This document shows positions 13,351 through 24,961 of a stretch of DNA of 64,000 nucleotides, piece by piece. The position numbers and the translations under genes were made by a program. The stretch is from Quercus robur (lineage: Eukaryota > Streptophyta > Magnoliopsida > Fagales > Fagaceae). Numbering within the stretch: position 1 is the first letter of the stretch; every line of letters starts with the position of its first letter. The notes under the pieces are model-generated. The model saw nothing but the letters and a program-made list of their open reading frames with translations, was not told the origin of the DNA and did not search any database. The stretch is from positions 74,873,834 to 74,937,833 of the forward strand of contig NC_065538.1 in NCBI RefSeq assembly GCF_932294415.1. The letters run 5' to 3'.

Positions 13351-13366
13351 CGGAGTGAACAGTGTC

Positions 13367-13811
13367 ATGAACAGTAACAGTGAATAGTGATAGATGAATA
13401 GTGACAAGTGAATAGTGACTGAATAGTAAAATAGAATTTTTCTTCTCTTTTTGACCTAGGATTGTGGGGAATCTTCAAGATTGCATGAATCCACCGTAGA
13501 GCTCAGCAATAGACTTATAAGTTTAGGGACAAGTCCTCATTATTGGTGTCCTTTAGTGACAAAAGAGACCAATAGAAAAGATGAATAGTATCAGATGAAC
13601 AGTAACAGTGAATAGTGATAGAGGAATAGTGACAAGTGAATAGTGACTGAATAGTAAAATAGAATTTTTCTTCTCTTTTTGACCTAGGATTGTGGGGAAT
13701 CTTCAAGATTGCATGAATCCACCGTAGAGCTCAGCAATAGACTTATAAGTTTAGGGACAAGTCCTCATTATTGGTGTCCTTTAGTGACAAAAGAGACCAA
13801 TAGGAAAGAAA
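13367..13811. repeat. Tandem duplication, two copies of about 228 bp
   Basis: Copies at about 13367-13594 and 13595-13811 share nearly all bases at an offset of 228, including short internal GAATAGTGA-type repeats. They lie directly beside the 274-bp pair within the same fossil. Confidence 0.85.
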
Positions 13812-14690
13812 CCAATAAAAAGGACTAATAAGCATTCCTTTCAATTGTCTTCACATGAACACTAGTCTTTGGGAACCTTTGAAAGAATCATATTGGTGGG
13901 AAACAAGTTTCGAACAGTAGTAAATATTTAAGCATTGGCCATTGTGCAGGCCAGACAAATATAGGAATCAAAATCTTCAGCAAAATCCGGAGTATCTTGA
14001 AACAGTTCCAGATTTTCATATCCGTCATGGACAATGAAATATTTTGGCTTTTGTGCAAGCCAAACAAATAAAGTAGTATCAGTCTTGTAACAGTAGTGAC
14101 CCCATCAATTAGTAGAGGGAGCATCGGATGGATAACCATCAAAAGGATCAAAAGGACCTTGTGGAGAATCACATACATACTCATGGTAAATAACATACTT
14201 ATTACAGAATCCGCAATATAAAATTGGCTCAAACTTTGGAGTTTTACCTGGAATGAGAAGACTTTCTAGATTAGGATGATCTTCTGTTTGTAGGTGAACA
14301 AAGGCATCAGCATAGGGTTTGGGACCAAAAACAGCAATTCTATCTATGCTTCCTATGAAATGATAGTTTTTCCATAGATTATGAGCAACTTCACGAATTT
14401 GATTATTAAAATAATTTCTCTAACAATTTGCAAGATCAAAAGGATCTTTAAAGGATAATTGAGAATTTCCCTCAAACCATGGCCCTTGGTGAGTGTAACC
14501 ATTAATGAGAATGAGATGCTTTGAGGGCGTGTAGGGGATGAGAGGTATAAGGTTGGTTAGGGTATGTGTTACGACTAGGGTGGCGCCAACGACGGTAAGA
14601 AGGGAACACAACAACGGAATATCAAGCGTTCGGGTAGACACGGACAAGCAACAAAGAACACAACAACACTACCACCGGCCAGAAAAGAGT

Positions 14691-14703
14691 GGCTCTGATA
14701 CCA
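14691..14703 (-). other. Primer-binding site, tRNA-Met type
   Basis: The minus strand reads TGGTATCAGAGCC, the classical complement of the 3' end of plant initiator tRNA-Met, used by copia, gypsy and caulimovirid elements to prime reverse transcription. It fixes the orientation of the fossil around it. Confidence 0.75.
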
Positions 14704-15125
14704 TAAAGGGGGAAGGGGACGCACAGTTGATGGGAAGAGATGGAAGCACAGTAATATTGTAGTGAAGATAATGTAAAGAACTTGAAAGTAAATAGCTTGA
14801 AAGTAAGAACAATAAATAGCTTGAATGTAAGAACAATAATAAGGCGGTAGAACCAGCCAAGCAGTATATATCAAAATAATTCAAAGTAAATGAAAACAAT
14901 AGTTCAAAGTAAATGAAAGCAATTTAGAACCGTCCGGTATGGCGGTAAGATCAGGATAACGTTAAAATAAACAGGACCATCATATATAGAAGCAGTAATC
15001 ATACCAAGAATGCTATCTTTAAAAATCTTAAATCTAGCATCTCTTAAACACATGAGAACAGAAGCATTAATACTCTTTCGAGTAAGTGGTTTAATAGCAA
15101 CTTGAACCATATGTAGCAATTTACC

Positions 15126-15155
<30 letters not shown>

Positions 15156-15156
<1 letters not shown>

Positions 15157-15633
15157 TATTGATGATAATGAATTGATCCTTGCTTTTCGTAAATGGAATA
15201 TCCCTAAAGTTGATACTAAAACTGTTTATAAAACTAGTTTTATTGAAAATGCTTTTCATTCTGCTTACAAAGCTAGAACTATTAAACAAATACTCTCTAT
15301 TTCTAAAACTCATGAAAAATGCTGCTTGTTTTCTAAAAGAAATATTAGTGTTGATTCTCCTATTTGTCTAGCCTGCATAACGGCCAAAACACTTTAATAT
15401 TTACCACTGCTCAAAGCCTGTTTCCCACCAATATGGTACTTCTGAAGATTCCCAAATAATGATGCTCATTTGGTATTATTGGCACAAAAGGACAACAATT
15501 ATCTCTACATATCCTCCGTAGGATTCCCCAAAGATTGAAGTAAAAAGAAGAACAATTATCTTTATATATCCTCCATAGGATTTCCCAAAGATGGAAGTCA
15601 AAAGAAGAAATATTCACTTTTACTATTCATCTG

Positions 15634-15640
<7 letters not shown>
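15156..15640 (+). mobile_element. Related element fragment in opposite orientation, between TA microsatellites
   Basis: The segment from about 15370 to 15440 (a CLAC-containing frame end followed by TTTCCCACCAATATGGTACT) matches the minus-strand sequence near 13880-13950 of the neighbouring fossil. This is therefore a second, inverted piece of the same family. It is bounded by TA microsatellites at 15127-15153 and 15641-15666. It is a decayed fragment without recognisable enzyme domains. Confidence 0.5.
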
Positions 15641-15667
<27 letters not shown>

Positions 15668-15668
<1 letters not shown>

Positions 15669-16249
15669 CAAACAAATGCACTGTTTTATTAATAAAATTA
15701 ATTTAAAATTGTTTTATTAATGAAAATAATTTAAAACTTAAAATTTTGACACAAATGGCATCATTTAGAAACATATATAAATACAAAACATTCTTTATCC
15801 CAAGTCTCCACAACCCTACCTAGGAGAGGTGCCATTAGACCAACACTGTCATAGAGACTGATTGAATTAGGAACAAAACGAATTTTGTTGGTAATTAAAT
15901 CATAGTCTCTAATTGGAAACCAAAATTTGAAAATACTAGCATTTTCATTTGGGCCATAAAAGAGCCATCGAATTAAGAAAAGAAGAGTAGGCAATGAAAA
16001 AAAGGGTTCCTAAAAGAGATCTGTATGTAGCAACTAAAACTGAGAAAAGGCCTGAGCCCAATCAAAACGCAGTTGGGTTTGAACACTAAACCTCAATCCA
16101 ATGCAACTAAAAATGAACTATACTGTTCAGTCTTCTCTCTCCCTAATTCCACAAACAAATGACAGACATCCTCAGTATTTTGCTCTCTCATTCTTAAATC
16201 TCATCAGTACTTGCACCCCGACCACCTCAGTTCCTCTCCTCACCAAGGT

Positions 16250-16280
<31 letters not shown>

Positions 16281-16385
16281 TAAAGTTTGTTTATAAACAA
16301 AGTTATCTTAAGTTCTTAACAAATAAAAGCCCAAATATTTATAATTTTATACCTGATTCCTTCCTGAACCTCAGAACCTGATACG
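15668..16385. other. Intergenic region upstream of the bS18m gene
   Basis: AT-rich, with a CT microsatellite at about 16250-16277. A 77-codon minus-strand open frame at 15761-15994 shows no recognisable domain and may be another piece of the neighbouring fossil. The promoter of the downstream gene must lie at its right end. Confidence 0.35.
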
Positions 16386-16502
16386 ATGAGGTGAGCAGTT
16401 GAGACTTGAGAGAGGCGGAGAGCGGAGAATCAGAGAGAGACCAGACTGAACAGTGGAGACTGGAGACTAGAGAGAGGCGGAGAGCAGAGACTAGAGAGAA
16501 AG
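16386..16502 (+). promoter_or_regulatory. Probable 5' UTR exon of the bS18m gene
   Basis: Purine-rich repeats of GAGAGAGGCGGAGAGC type end at a GTAAAA donor (16503). An acceptor (tttctttag) lies at about 17315-17323, directly before the ATG at 17327. A leader intron of about 0.8 kb is inferred. Confidence 0.4.
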
Positions 16503-17326
16503 GTAAAATTTTTAGGGTTTTGATTTGTGATTGTTTTGTGGTTAATCTCTTAGACCGGATTTGTAGTTTATCTGGTCAATGATTTTGTTTAGAACCAATG
16601 TTTAATAGGATTTACCAAAATTTTTGTTTTTTTGGTTAAAAGGATGTGCCAGATTATTTTTGTAATTCATTTTCTACTACCCGGTTGGTTCTTTTCTAAA
16701 ATTTTGGGACTTGGGGGCCTTAGGCAATTGCCTAACTCGCCTAAGGGAAGGACAAAGCTAGGATTTTTATGAGCAAAGCTAGGACATATGCCCTTTTTCT
16801 CAATGACCAAAGCTAGGATTTTTATGAGCAATTTATTCTCTGTGTTTTTTTTTTTTTTTTAATGGAATATGTGATCGTTTGGTTAAGAATGATTTTAGTG
16901 TGGGATGATTTGTATGTGTGTTTTTTTAGTTAGTACTTGATGCATCAATTTCCTAGGTAACAAACCTTATTCTTTGAAATTTGGCAATTTGCTTGTGACT
17001 TTATTGTGAATTATTTATTTTTTTGAGATGATCCTATTGAAGTGGCTGATGATGATGGTGGTGGATTTTATTTATCTTTGTAATTTTAAAATAAATAATT
17101 AAATTATTTATGGCGTCACTGGTCCAACTCTGGTCGGACTTGAGAACTGGGAACCGCTCCCCCTTTCTGTTCTCTAACCGGTCTGGTTTTTAGAAACATG
17201 GTTATTCCATCTCTCACATTCTCAATCTTTTCTTCTCCCCATTTTTGTTCTCTTTCCTGATTGACTATAAGAATGACCCCTTTATTCGTTTCTCTCCTTG
17301 TGTGTATAGATATATTTCTTTAGGAA

Positions 17327-20300
17327 ATGAAAATTGTTCGCTTTGCCTTTCGTTCCTGTCACGATGGCTTATTGCGCAGATTTCAGCGACCACCTATAGT
17401 TCGAACTCTCTCTACAAATGCAACTTCAGGTATTTTCTTTGTACCTTTCATTTGTATTTGAATCTTGCTTGCTGTTTGAGGCTAAGCACTTGTGGTTAAA
17501 TGTCTATATATTAAGGAGAAATTTTGTGGAGTTTTTCATGATGGACTATCTTGTTCTAATCTAGGCCATGATTTTGGTTTTGTTTTTTCAAAGTTTTTTT
17601 TGGGTACAACTTTTTAAGCTTAATTTTTTTGATTTTCGTGCATCTATCTTTAAACAGGTAGTGGTGTTGGGGATAAACAAACTAACTCATTTGAGTCGGC
17701 TGACGATTTTGAGCATCGGATATTTAGTGGCTTCTCTGGGGGTGATTCAAAGTCTGATGCCTTTTTTGAAAAGCTTGATAGATTTAGGAAGGCTCACGAC
17801 AGGTTGGGTTCTAGAATGGGTGAAGGAAGTAATTCCCAGATTTCGGATGGCCTCGATGAAAGTTTTAATACATTATCGGATGGAATGGATGGGAAGTTGA
17901 AGAAAGCAGCCACATATTTTGAATTTAATGAGAAAGAAATAGAGAAAGATGATTATTCGTTTAGACCAGATATGAATTTTAGGACTGGAATGACTTATGA
18001 GACAAAGGTATGTGGTATTTATCCGCTAAGGCCTTTGTCTTCAGCTATTACAGTTTTTTAATAATCATGGTTTTAGGTTAGTTTGAAATATTAAAGCTTA
18101 CCTTTGAGCTACCCGGTTTGCTCAGGGTGTCTAATGTATTCTCTTAAGGAAATAACTTCAATCAGGGAAGTCATAGAATGGAGATTTATATGTGACACAT
18201 ATTTTTGGTTCACTTATTTTCTATTTTACTTTTGCCTAAAAATCTCATGAACCAACCTGTTGTGCATTTGTACATATGAACATGCATTTGTGTGTGTGGA
18301 ATGTGGACAATTTCTTTTTCCTCAAATTGATTGAAAAGAATGGATGCATCCATTCTTGAGGGATGAGATGCTTTATATAAAAAATCTCATGTTTATTTTC
18401 TTTGTAAAGTTAACAGTTCTTAACTTTTTGATTGGGAGGGAAAACAATGAAGTCCACTGGTTATTTATTTAAGTTGTTTATCTGAAATTGTAATTCTTCC
18501 TTTGAAAATATATACAATTGGTTCAATGATGTCATTAGTTAAGGGTGTCAATATGCTGTTATTCACATTTTGTTATATTCTACTAAATATGACACTTGTA
18601 TTCATTTTTTATGTTTTTGTTTCAGTTTGTTGTATAATTTTTATTATTGCTGCTATGACAATGTTCTCCTTTTGCCATCATTCATCCTGAATTGTCTTGT
18701 TTAAACAGCCCCTGGCTTTATGCAGGATCTTGATCTTAGGAAGCCAGGAGTACGGAAACCCTTCAAAAGGACTGAATTTGAAGTTACTACAGAGGAGGTT
18801 TTGAGAAAGGCTGACTTTAGGGTGAGTTTGCTTTAGTACATTCTCATATGATGACTGTAAAATTACATTACGAAAGGATTTACATTCTTTTAAATGCAAT
18901 CAAGGAAGTATGATTGCTATCGCTTTGGGTAGGTCGAATCACACATCCCATGCTTATCACTGATATTGACCAAGATCTAAACTAGTGTGATAAATTCTAA
19001 TGATTGAGATTTTCAACTATTGATCATGTAAGAGCTGGCCTATCAGTAGCTGTGACCACTGGATTGGAGGAATAGTGCATTTCACTGTTGTAAATCTTTA
19101 AAGCTGAGCTTTTTTTCCTATTTCTTTCTTATTCCAATTGTAATTAATTGCCAATGGTCTTTGGGTCTAATTCTTTCTCTTCCTCATATGAGTGAGGTCA
19201 TGGGTTCAAGTCCATATGGGTGTGAGTTGTTTACCTTAAAAAAATTGTTATTAATTCAGTTTACTCTTTTCTTAGGAAAATAGCATCAAGGTTCTGATTT
19301 TATGATTTTTCTTGTCTGCTACCAAAATCTGTCACATGTAGTTTTTGGCCTTTTCTTGTTTTGTCTGATGGCTGTTGAGATCTTCCTTTACTGACCTCTG
19401 AAGTGAGCCTATATTTATAATATCTAATAGTTGGCAACCCATTACACAGATAAGTTTTAACATAATTTTTTTCTCTCTCTATTATTTATTTATTTATTTT
19501 TGGTCTAAATATGAAATTTGATAATTATGGTAGATATTAATATACATTTATTATGATTGTGTATGGAATTATATATTCTACTATTTAAAGAAAATATAAT
19601 GTACTAAGATTCAAATGGAGGGTTTAAATAGAGTTTAGAATTTAAATTCAATAAAAAAATATACATTAGAATAATGGCACTGACCTCTGAAGTGAGCCTA
19701 TATTTATAATATCTAATAGTTGGCAACCCATTACACAGATAAGTTTTAACATAATTTTTTTCTCTCTCTATTATTTATTTTTTTATTTTTGGTCTAAATA
19801 TGAAATTTGATAATTATGGTAGATATTAATATACATTTATTATGATTGTGTATGGAATTATATATTCCACTATTTAAAGAAAATATAATGTACTAAGATT
19901 CAAATGGAGGGTTTAAATAGAGTTTAGAATTTAAATTCAATAAAAAAATATACATTAGAATAATGGCATGTAAAATTGTGTTAAGATTCTAATGGAGGGT
20001 TTTAATATTGAATTTAATTTAATTTTAATTAAAAAAAATTAGATTAATGTTGTATAAAATTGTAAGACTTCATTAGTTTATATATATATATATATATTGA
20101 CTACTGCAGTAATTTTAAGTTCAAATTAGGCTATGTCTGCCTTCTTGATCTTCATTACTTGTTCTATGCAGAATGTCAGATTCCTTGCAAACTTCATAAC
20201 AGAGGCTGGAATCATTATCAAGAGGAGCAAGGTAAAAAGGAAAGAAAATACGAAGGAATGATATGTGTGTCTTTGCCAAATTCATAAAGCTTCTAGGGAT

Positions 20301-20563
20301 TGAATTTGATTGAACTTCTGTTGACAATGGCATGTGAATCTTCCTGTTATTTCATTGTGCAGACTCGCATTAGTGCCAAGGCCCAGAGGAAGGTTGCTAG
20401 GGAGATCAAAACAGCCCGAGCTTTTGGTTTAATGCCTTTCACAACAATGGGGACAAAATCGTTCGTTTTTGGAAAAACAATGGAAGCTCGTGATGAGGAT
20501 TTTGAATATGAAACTTATGATCGTCGTATCAGTGCTGATGTGGATGATAAAGAGGCCCTCTGA
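17327..20563 (+). CDS. Mitochondrial small-subunit ribosomal protein bS18m
   Basis: Five coding exons, 17327-17429, 17658-18007, 18726-18821, 20172-20231 and 20363-20563, join in frame (GT-AG) into 269 residues ending in TGA. Residues 1-35 (MKIVRFAFRSCHDGLLRRFQ...) are Arg-rich and lack acidic residues apart from one Asp, a mitochondrial presequence. Residues 36-180 are a long, charged, low-conservation plant extension. The S18 domain spans about 184-235, with NVRFLANFITEAGIIIKRSK, then TRISAKAQRKVAREI and ARAFGLMPFT, the classical S18 signature that binds 16S-like rRNA in the platform of the small subunit. An acidic tail follows. Bacterial S18 is about 75 residues, so the N-terminal extension is the notable difference. 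Intron 3 carries a recent tandem duplication (19391-19968). Confidence 0.93.
19140..19250 (+). mobile_element. Possible tRNA-derived SINE fragment
   Basis: The segment contains GGGTTCAAGTCC, a near-perfect pol III B box, followed by a TTTACCTTAAAAAAATTG tail. I see no clear A box, so this may be a truncated SINE copy. Low certainty. Confidence 0.35.
19391..19968. repeat. Tandem duplication of 289 bp inside intron 3 of the bS18m gene
   Basis: Copies 19391-19679 and 19680-19968 both begin CTGACCTCTGAAGTGAGCC and differ by only a few bases by eye, for example a T/C change and one A/T change in the TTTA run. The duplication leaves the intron's splice sites untouched. Confidence 0.92.
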
Positions 20564-22261
20564 GAGCCTAGGTTATGAGGTGAATGTTAACTCTCTACGC
20601 TCTTTTTGCCAATGACACAATTGAACACCTTTTTTTGGGGGAAAAAAATAGAAGTAATGGAAAATATATCTTGACAATTAGTTGTGTTGAACTTCTAGTG
20701 TATCCTGGAACTCAATGATCTAGTTGGTGTTTTGTGTATCAATAATTTTGTTGGTATAGACAAGCTACAATAATAACATAATCATTATCCTGGTTAATTC
20801 ATGGCTGTAAGGATTCATCATTTTTAGAAAACGAACCTCATTGATGCCTATAACTCAGATGTCCAATCTGACATGCCATATATTCACTGCAGTGGCAATT
20901 ATTATCATTCGCTCAACTGGTTGAAGAGATTTGTCTTTTTGACATATTGTCATTGTAGCAATAGCTTAACTTCTATTAATTATATATGTTCTCTTTAAAT
21001 ATTATAAGACCTGGTAGAATCAATGGGTGCTATCATAGTTACTACGATTCATTGTTATCCTAGCGAACCGTAATCTGGATTGCTTGATCCAAAACGTGGT
21101 ACATTTTCATTCCAATATGCTAATTTTGTGTTTGTTTGTTTGTTTTTTTTTTCTTCTCTCCGTGGTCACTTTTTTATTTTATTTAAAAGTAAGTTTTGAC
21201 CCCAATGGAAGGGGACACTTGAACCATCGATCTCCGTGTTGATTGGTGACTATGTAAAGGTTGCTCTTTGTCATTATCCCTTAAGCATTGTGAATGCTAT
21301 TAGGGGAATATTTAATTCTTTTGCCAACTTTTGCTCCTCTTTGTCAATATCCCTTCAGGTATTTGAATGCCATTAATATGAATTATTTGTTTTAAGTATT
21401 TTGTTTGTGTACTGAGTTCTCTGGTTGAATAATTTTCAAAGTAAAAGCTGTTAATTGGTTGTCTTTCTAACCATAACAATAGTTAAAGATCTGATCTATA
21501 AGAAAATACATGCTCCCCTCTTTATGCTTTAGTATTGTTGCAAAGTATTTTTGTCAATGCTGAGTTGTTCTTTTGATTTTGCACTTGTTTAAATCCTAAG
21601 TAGTTGGGCCCAGTGGATCAAAATGACTTTAGAGAGGCATGTGATGTTGCCTCAAAGAAATTTGGGTATTTTTGTCACAAAAAATGATTTCATGTAAAAT
21701 TGGAGTTGATTATTCAATGAGACAGTGAGAATGGTGAAAACTATTGCCTGTAATTGGATGAACACTTGTAGTGTTCTCTCTCTCTATTTATATATTTGGT
21801 CTCTTTCCTGTACTTTAAATATGGGCAATTTATAAGTGCATTATTAACAATAAGTCAATGAGCTTAACTGAGTTCTAATTAAATTTTTTTTGCTGGAAAG
21901 TCATTTTCCTATTTTGGCTACCTACCTTTTTGAACATACCCTCCAACAAACTCTATTGTTCTTTATTATATTGAAATATTCTTATTTTTATTCGTTCTTT
22001 ATTGTTTCCCAAACATCCCTACTGCAATCTGCACAAATCCTCAAACTCACCCAAAATCAGCAAATAAACCCAACAAATGACCCTAAATGACATGCAAAAT
22101 TAGCAAACAAAAAGAAACTTAAAAAAGCCAGCAGCAAGCAGCAGCTCAATCTGTTGCCTGTTGGTACCAATGGAGTGCCGCTTTCGTCCAATGGCAGCGA
22201 GTCTTAAATGGAGGCGGCGGCAATCTTGGATGAGAGAATTCCAAATAGGTAGGAGAAGGAG

Positions 22262-22470
22262 AGACGTTGGGATACCGTTTATTGTTGAAAACTAAAAATA
22301 TTGTAGCAAAATAATTTTTAAATGTGTGAATAGTACTGTAAGACCAAGTTTTAATGAAAATTTTGCTAAATTTTGTATTTGTGGGTCCTGTGAATAGTGC
22401 ACGAGACCTACTGTTTAAAACGCAAACACGTTGAATTCCATTTTCAACACAATCCAAACTAACACTTAAT
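22262..22470 (-). mobile_element. MITE, GTGTTTGGAT-type family, copy 1
   Basis: Read on the minus strand it starts TGTTAGTTTGGATTGTGTTG, passes through GCGTTTTAAACAGTAGG and TTTTGCTACAATATTTTTAG and ends near AACGGTATCCC. The same layout recurs at 49453-49656 and 57961-58230. It has no coding capacity; non-autonomous DNA transposon is inferred. Confidence 0.55.
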
Positions 22471-22642
22471 CACAAATTGCCACCTTAGTAGATGTGAAAT
22501 TTCTTGTGTTTCTAGCATTGCTCATTTTAAAAATTCTTGAATAGCATTGTTTGAGTCAAACTATTATAATGCTATATAAAGTCGCACCAATAATCAATAA
22601 AGAATCGTGTTGGAGCATATTATAAAAATGTGGCTAGCGAAA

Positions 22643-22673
<31 letters not shown>

Positions 22674-23429
22674 TTGTATGTAGAATCTCAAAATTTGTAC
22701 CAAACTTTGTTGAGGAACTATATAGAAAGAAGGTGCTATTAGCCTAATACTGAGAAAGTCAAAGATTGCCTAGTCAAGGAATGTCACGAGCTGATGCCAA
22801 GAAATATTGTCAATTTTCTTGTGCCATTCAATCCTATACCTTATGATGTCTGTACTTTAAATATTACTGTATATGCTTTCTAAAAAAAAAAAAAAACTAT
22901 TGCTATAGGATTTTAATTAATAAAATTGCAGTTTATCAAAAAAACAAAAAAACTATTGTTGTATATGTGTATGGTTTTTCTAACACACTAGTTAAAGTTT
23001 TTCCACTACCGTGCATTATTGGTATGATAGTTACTCAACAAGTATGAGTTCTTGTAAGATATAGAGGGCAATAATTTGATTAAAGTAAAATTCTATCTCA
23101 AATAATAAAAGAAAAAAAAGTTAAAATCTTTTCAATTATGTTTAAAAAATTTCAGGTGAGGTTCAAGATCAGTGCTACCCACGTGTTAAAAACTAATTAT
23201 CATTTATCGATCTGTAACTAATGAGTCAATACCAGATCCCATCTAATAAAGTTAATGCGTAGCTTCTAAAAAAAAAATTAATAACGTTAAGGTATTAGTG
23301 TATTCCTATTATGTTAGAAATATCATGAAAATACCTAATCAAAGTCAACATAGAATGATTAGATTTAGACATTTCCCCGTGATTGCACAGGTGTCCCAAA
23401 AATTATTGATCTAAAAGAAAATGGTATAC

Positions 23430-24350
23430 GTGTTTCAGAAACGCTATTTAAGTATAGTTTAAATATTAGATATCCAAACCTTTAAAGTTTATATATCTCT
23501 AGGACAAAAATTCAATAATATTCACGCAATACAAAAATTGTGTCTTAAAAAAACTATTTCAGTTATACATATTAGTTTAGATATCTCTATCACAAAAATT
23601 TAATAGAATTCATGTTATGTAGAAATTGGGTCTTAGTAACATTATTTCAGTTCTACATGGATATCAAACATTCAAACCTATACCTTTAAAGAAAATTTTC
23701 AAATAGTATTTATTTTATATCGAAATCGTGTTTTCGAAATAATATTTCAATTCAGATATGAGATTGGATATCAAATATCCACCTTTTAGGAAAAAATTCA
23801 ATCTTATTTATGTTATTTAGAAATTATGTCTTAAATACACAATTTTAGTTCTACATATTTATTTGGATATCTCTAAGGCAAAAATTTAATAGAATTCATA
23901 TTATACAATTTGTGTCTAGAAACACTATTTTAGTTCTATATATCAGTTTGGATATCAGACATCCAAGTTTTTAAGGTTTGGATATCTTTGAGGCAAAGAA
24001 TCAAATATTATTCATGCTATACAATAATTGTATCTTAAAAACATCATTTTAGTTCTACATATTTGTTTGGATATAAGACATTCAAACCATTAAGGTTTGA
24101 AAATTGCTAAGACAAAAATTTAGATGGTATTCATTTTAGACCGAAATTATGTCTTAACTATTTTAGTCCACATAGGAGTTTGGATGTCAAGCATCCACCT
24201 TGAAGGCAAAAATTCAATCTTATTCATGTTATTTAGAAATCTTATTTTAAAAATTTTTAATTTTACATATTAATTTGGATATCAGACATCCAAATCTTTA
24301 AGGTTTGGATATCTGCAAAAATTTAATAGAATTCATGTTATATAGGAATA
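23430..24350. repeat. Diverged tandem array, about eight units of roughly 90-115 bp
   Basis: The phrase pattern (GAAATT.TGTCTTA ... ATTTTAGTTCTACATAT ... TTGGATATCAGACATCC ... AAAATTCAATAGAATTCATG) recurs at about 23531, 23620, 23720, 23818, 23906, 24021, 24138 and 24230. Copies are well diverged and of uneven length, so the array is old. No frame is maintained across units, so it is not a coding repeat. Confidence 0.7.
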
Positions 24351-24961
24351 GTGAATACTATGTTGCTATGTTAAAAAAAATAAAAAGGTTGAAGATTGGA
24401 AACCAAATGTACCCGTTCCAAACAGCTTATCCTAATAGTTCAAACTTCAAAGGAGTCCAGCTTTGAGCTTTTGCTGCAATGGCATAACCTTGAAAATTTC
24501 AAGTTTTTCAACCCAATTACTTATCCAATTCGAACTAGATTGGTTTCCACTTTCCAGTGACAACAAGGATGACCTTTTACCATAATTTTCATTCTGCGAC
24601 TTCATAGTTCATAACCCACTCTGAGTCTGGGAGTGCATTGACAATTAAAATTGAATATTTGGTGGCCAACACTACAGGGTTACGCAGTTTAAGCTCCTAG
24701 ATACATTAAAAAAAAAAAAAAAATTTAAACAACCACTTGTTACGTTAAGCCCCTAAAAATAATACTATCATCACCGAATTCACGGAATCACTGTGCTTAT
24801 TTTCAGTCCTTGTTCGTTATTTTACTCAGTCTCTCTTTGTCAACTCATTCTCAGAATCCCATTCTCTCTTCTTCTTCTTCTACTTCAACTCTGTCTCTGT
24901 CTCTTTCTCTTCCTCTTCTATCAATGAAGAAGAAAAAACCACCAGTGTCACAATCTTTCCA

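Larger units (their letters stand above)
12720..14945 (-). mobile_element. Fossil of a reverse-transcribing element (LTR or pararetrovirus-like), family unresolved
   Basis: A minus-strand initiator-tRNA-Met primer-binding site lies at 14691-14703. Downstream, minus-strand coding-like sequence (about 14650-13890) contains paired cysteines (for example CGFC and CLAC) but no reverse transcriptase that I can recognise. Further down, a promoter-like block (CCTATTTAAG at about 13340) is followed by a leader and polyadenylation-type sequence, present in two tandem copies. Both ends contain short ACCGCC-type motifs. The coding part is clearly broken in several places and the element is decayed. Either a short non-autonomous LTR element or an endogenous caulimovirid fragment is possible. 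Confidence 0.5.
20564..24961. other. Intergenic spacer with MITE and tandem array
   Basis: About 4.4 kb without a recognisable gene. It holds the 3' UTR of bS18m, a possible decayed B-box sequence on the minus strand near 21210-21235, a MITE at 22262-22470, a TA microsatellite at 22641-22667 and a diverged tandem array at 23430-24350. The last 150 bases before 24962 are CT-rich (TCTTCTTCTTCTTCTAC), typical of a plant 5' UTR or promoter. Confidence 0.5.
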
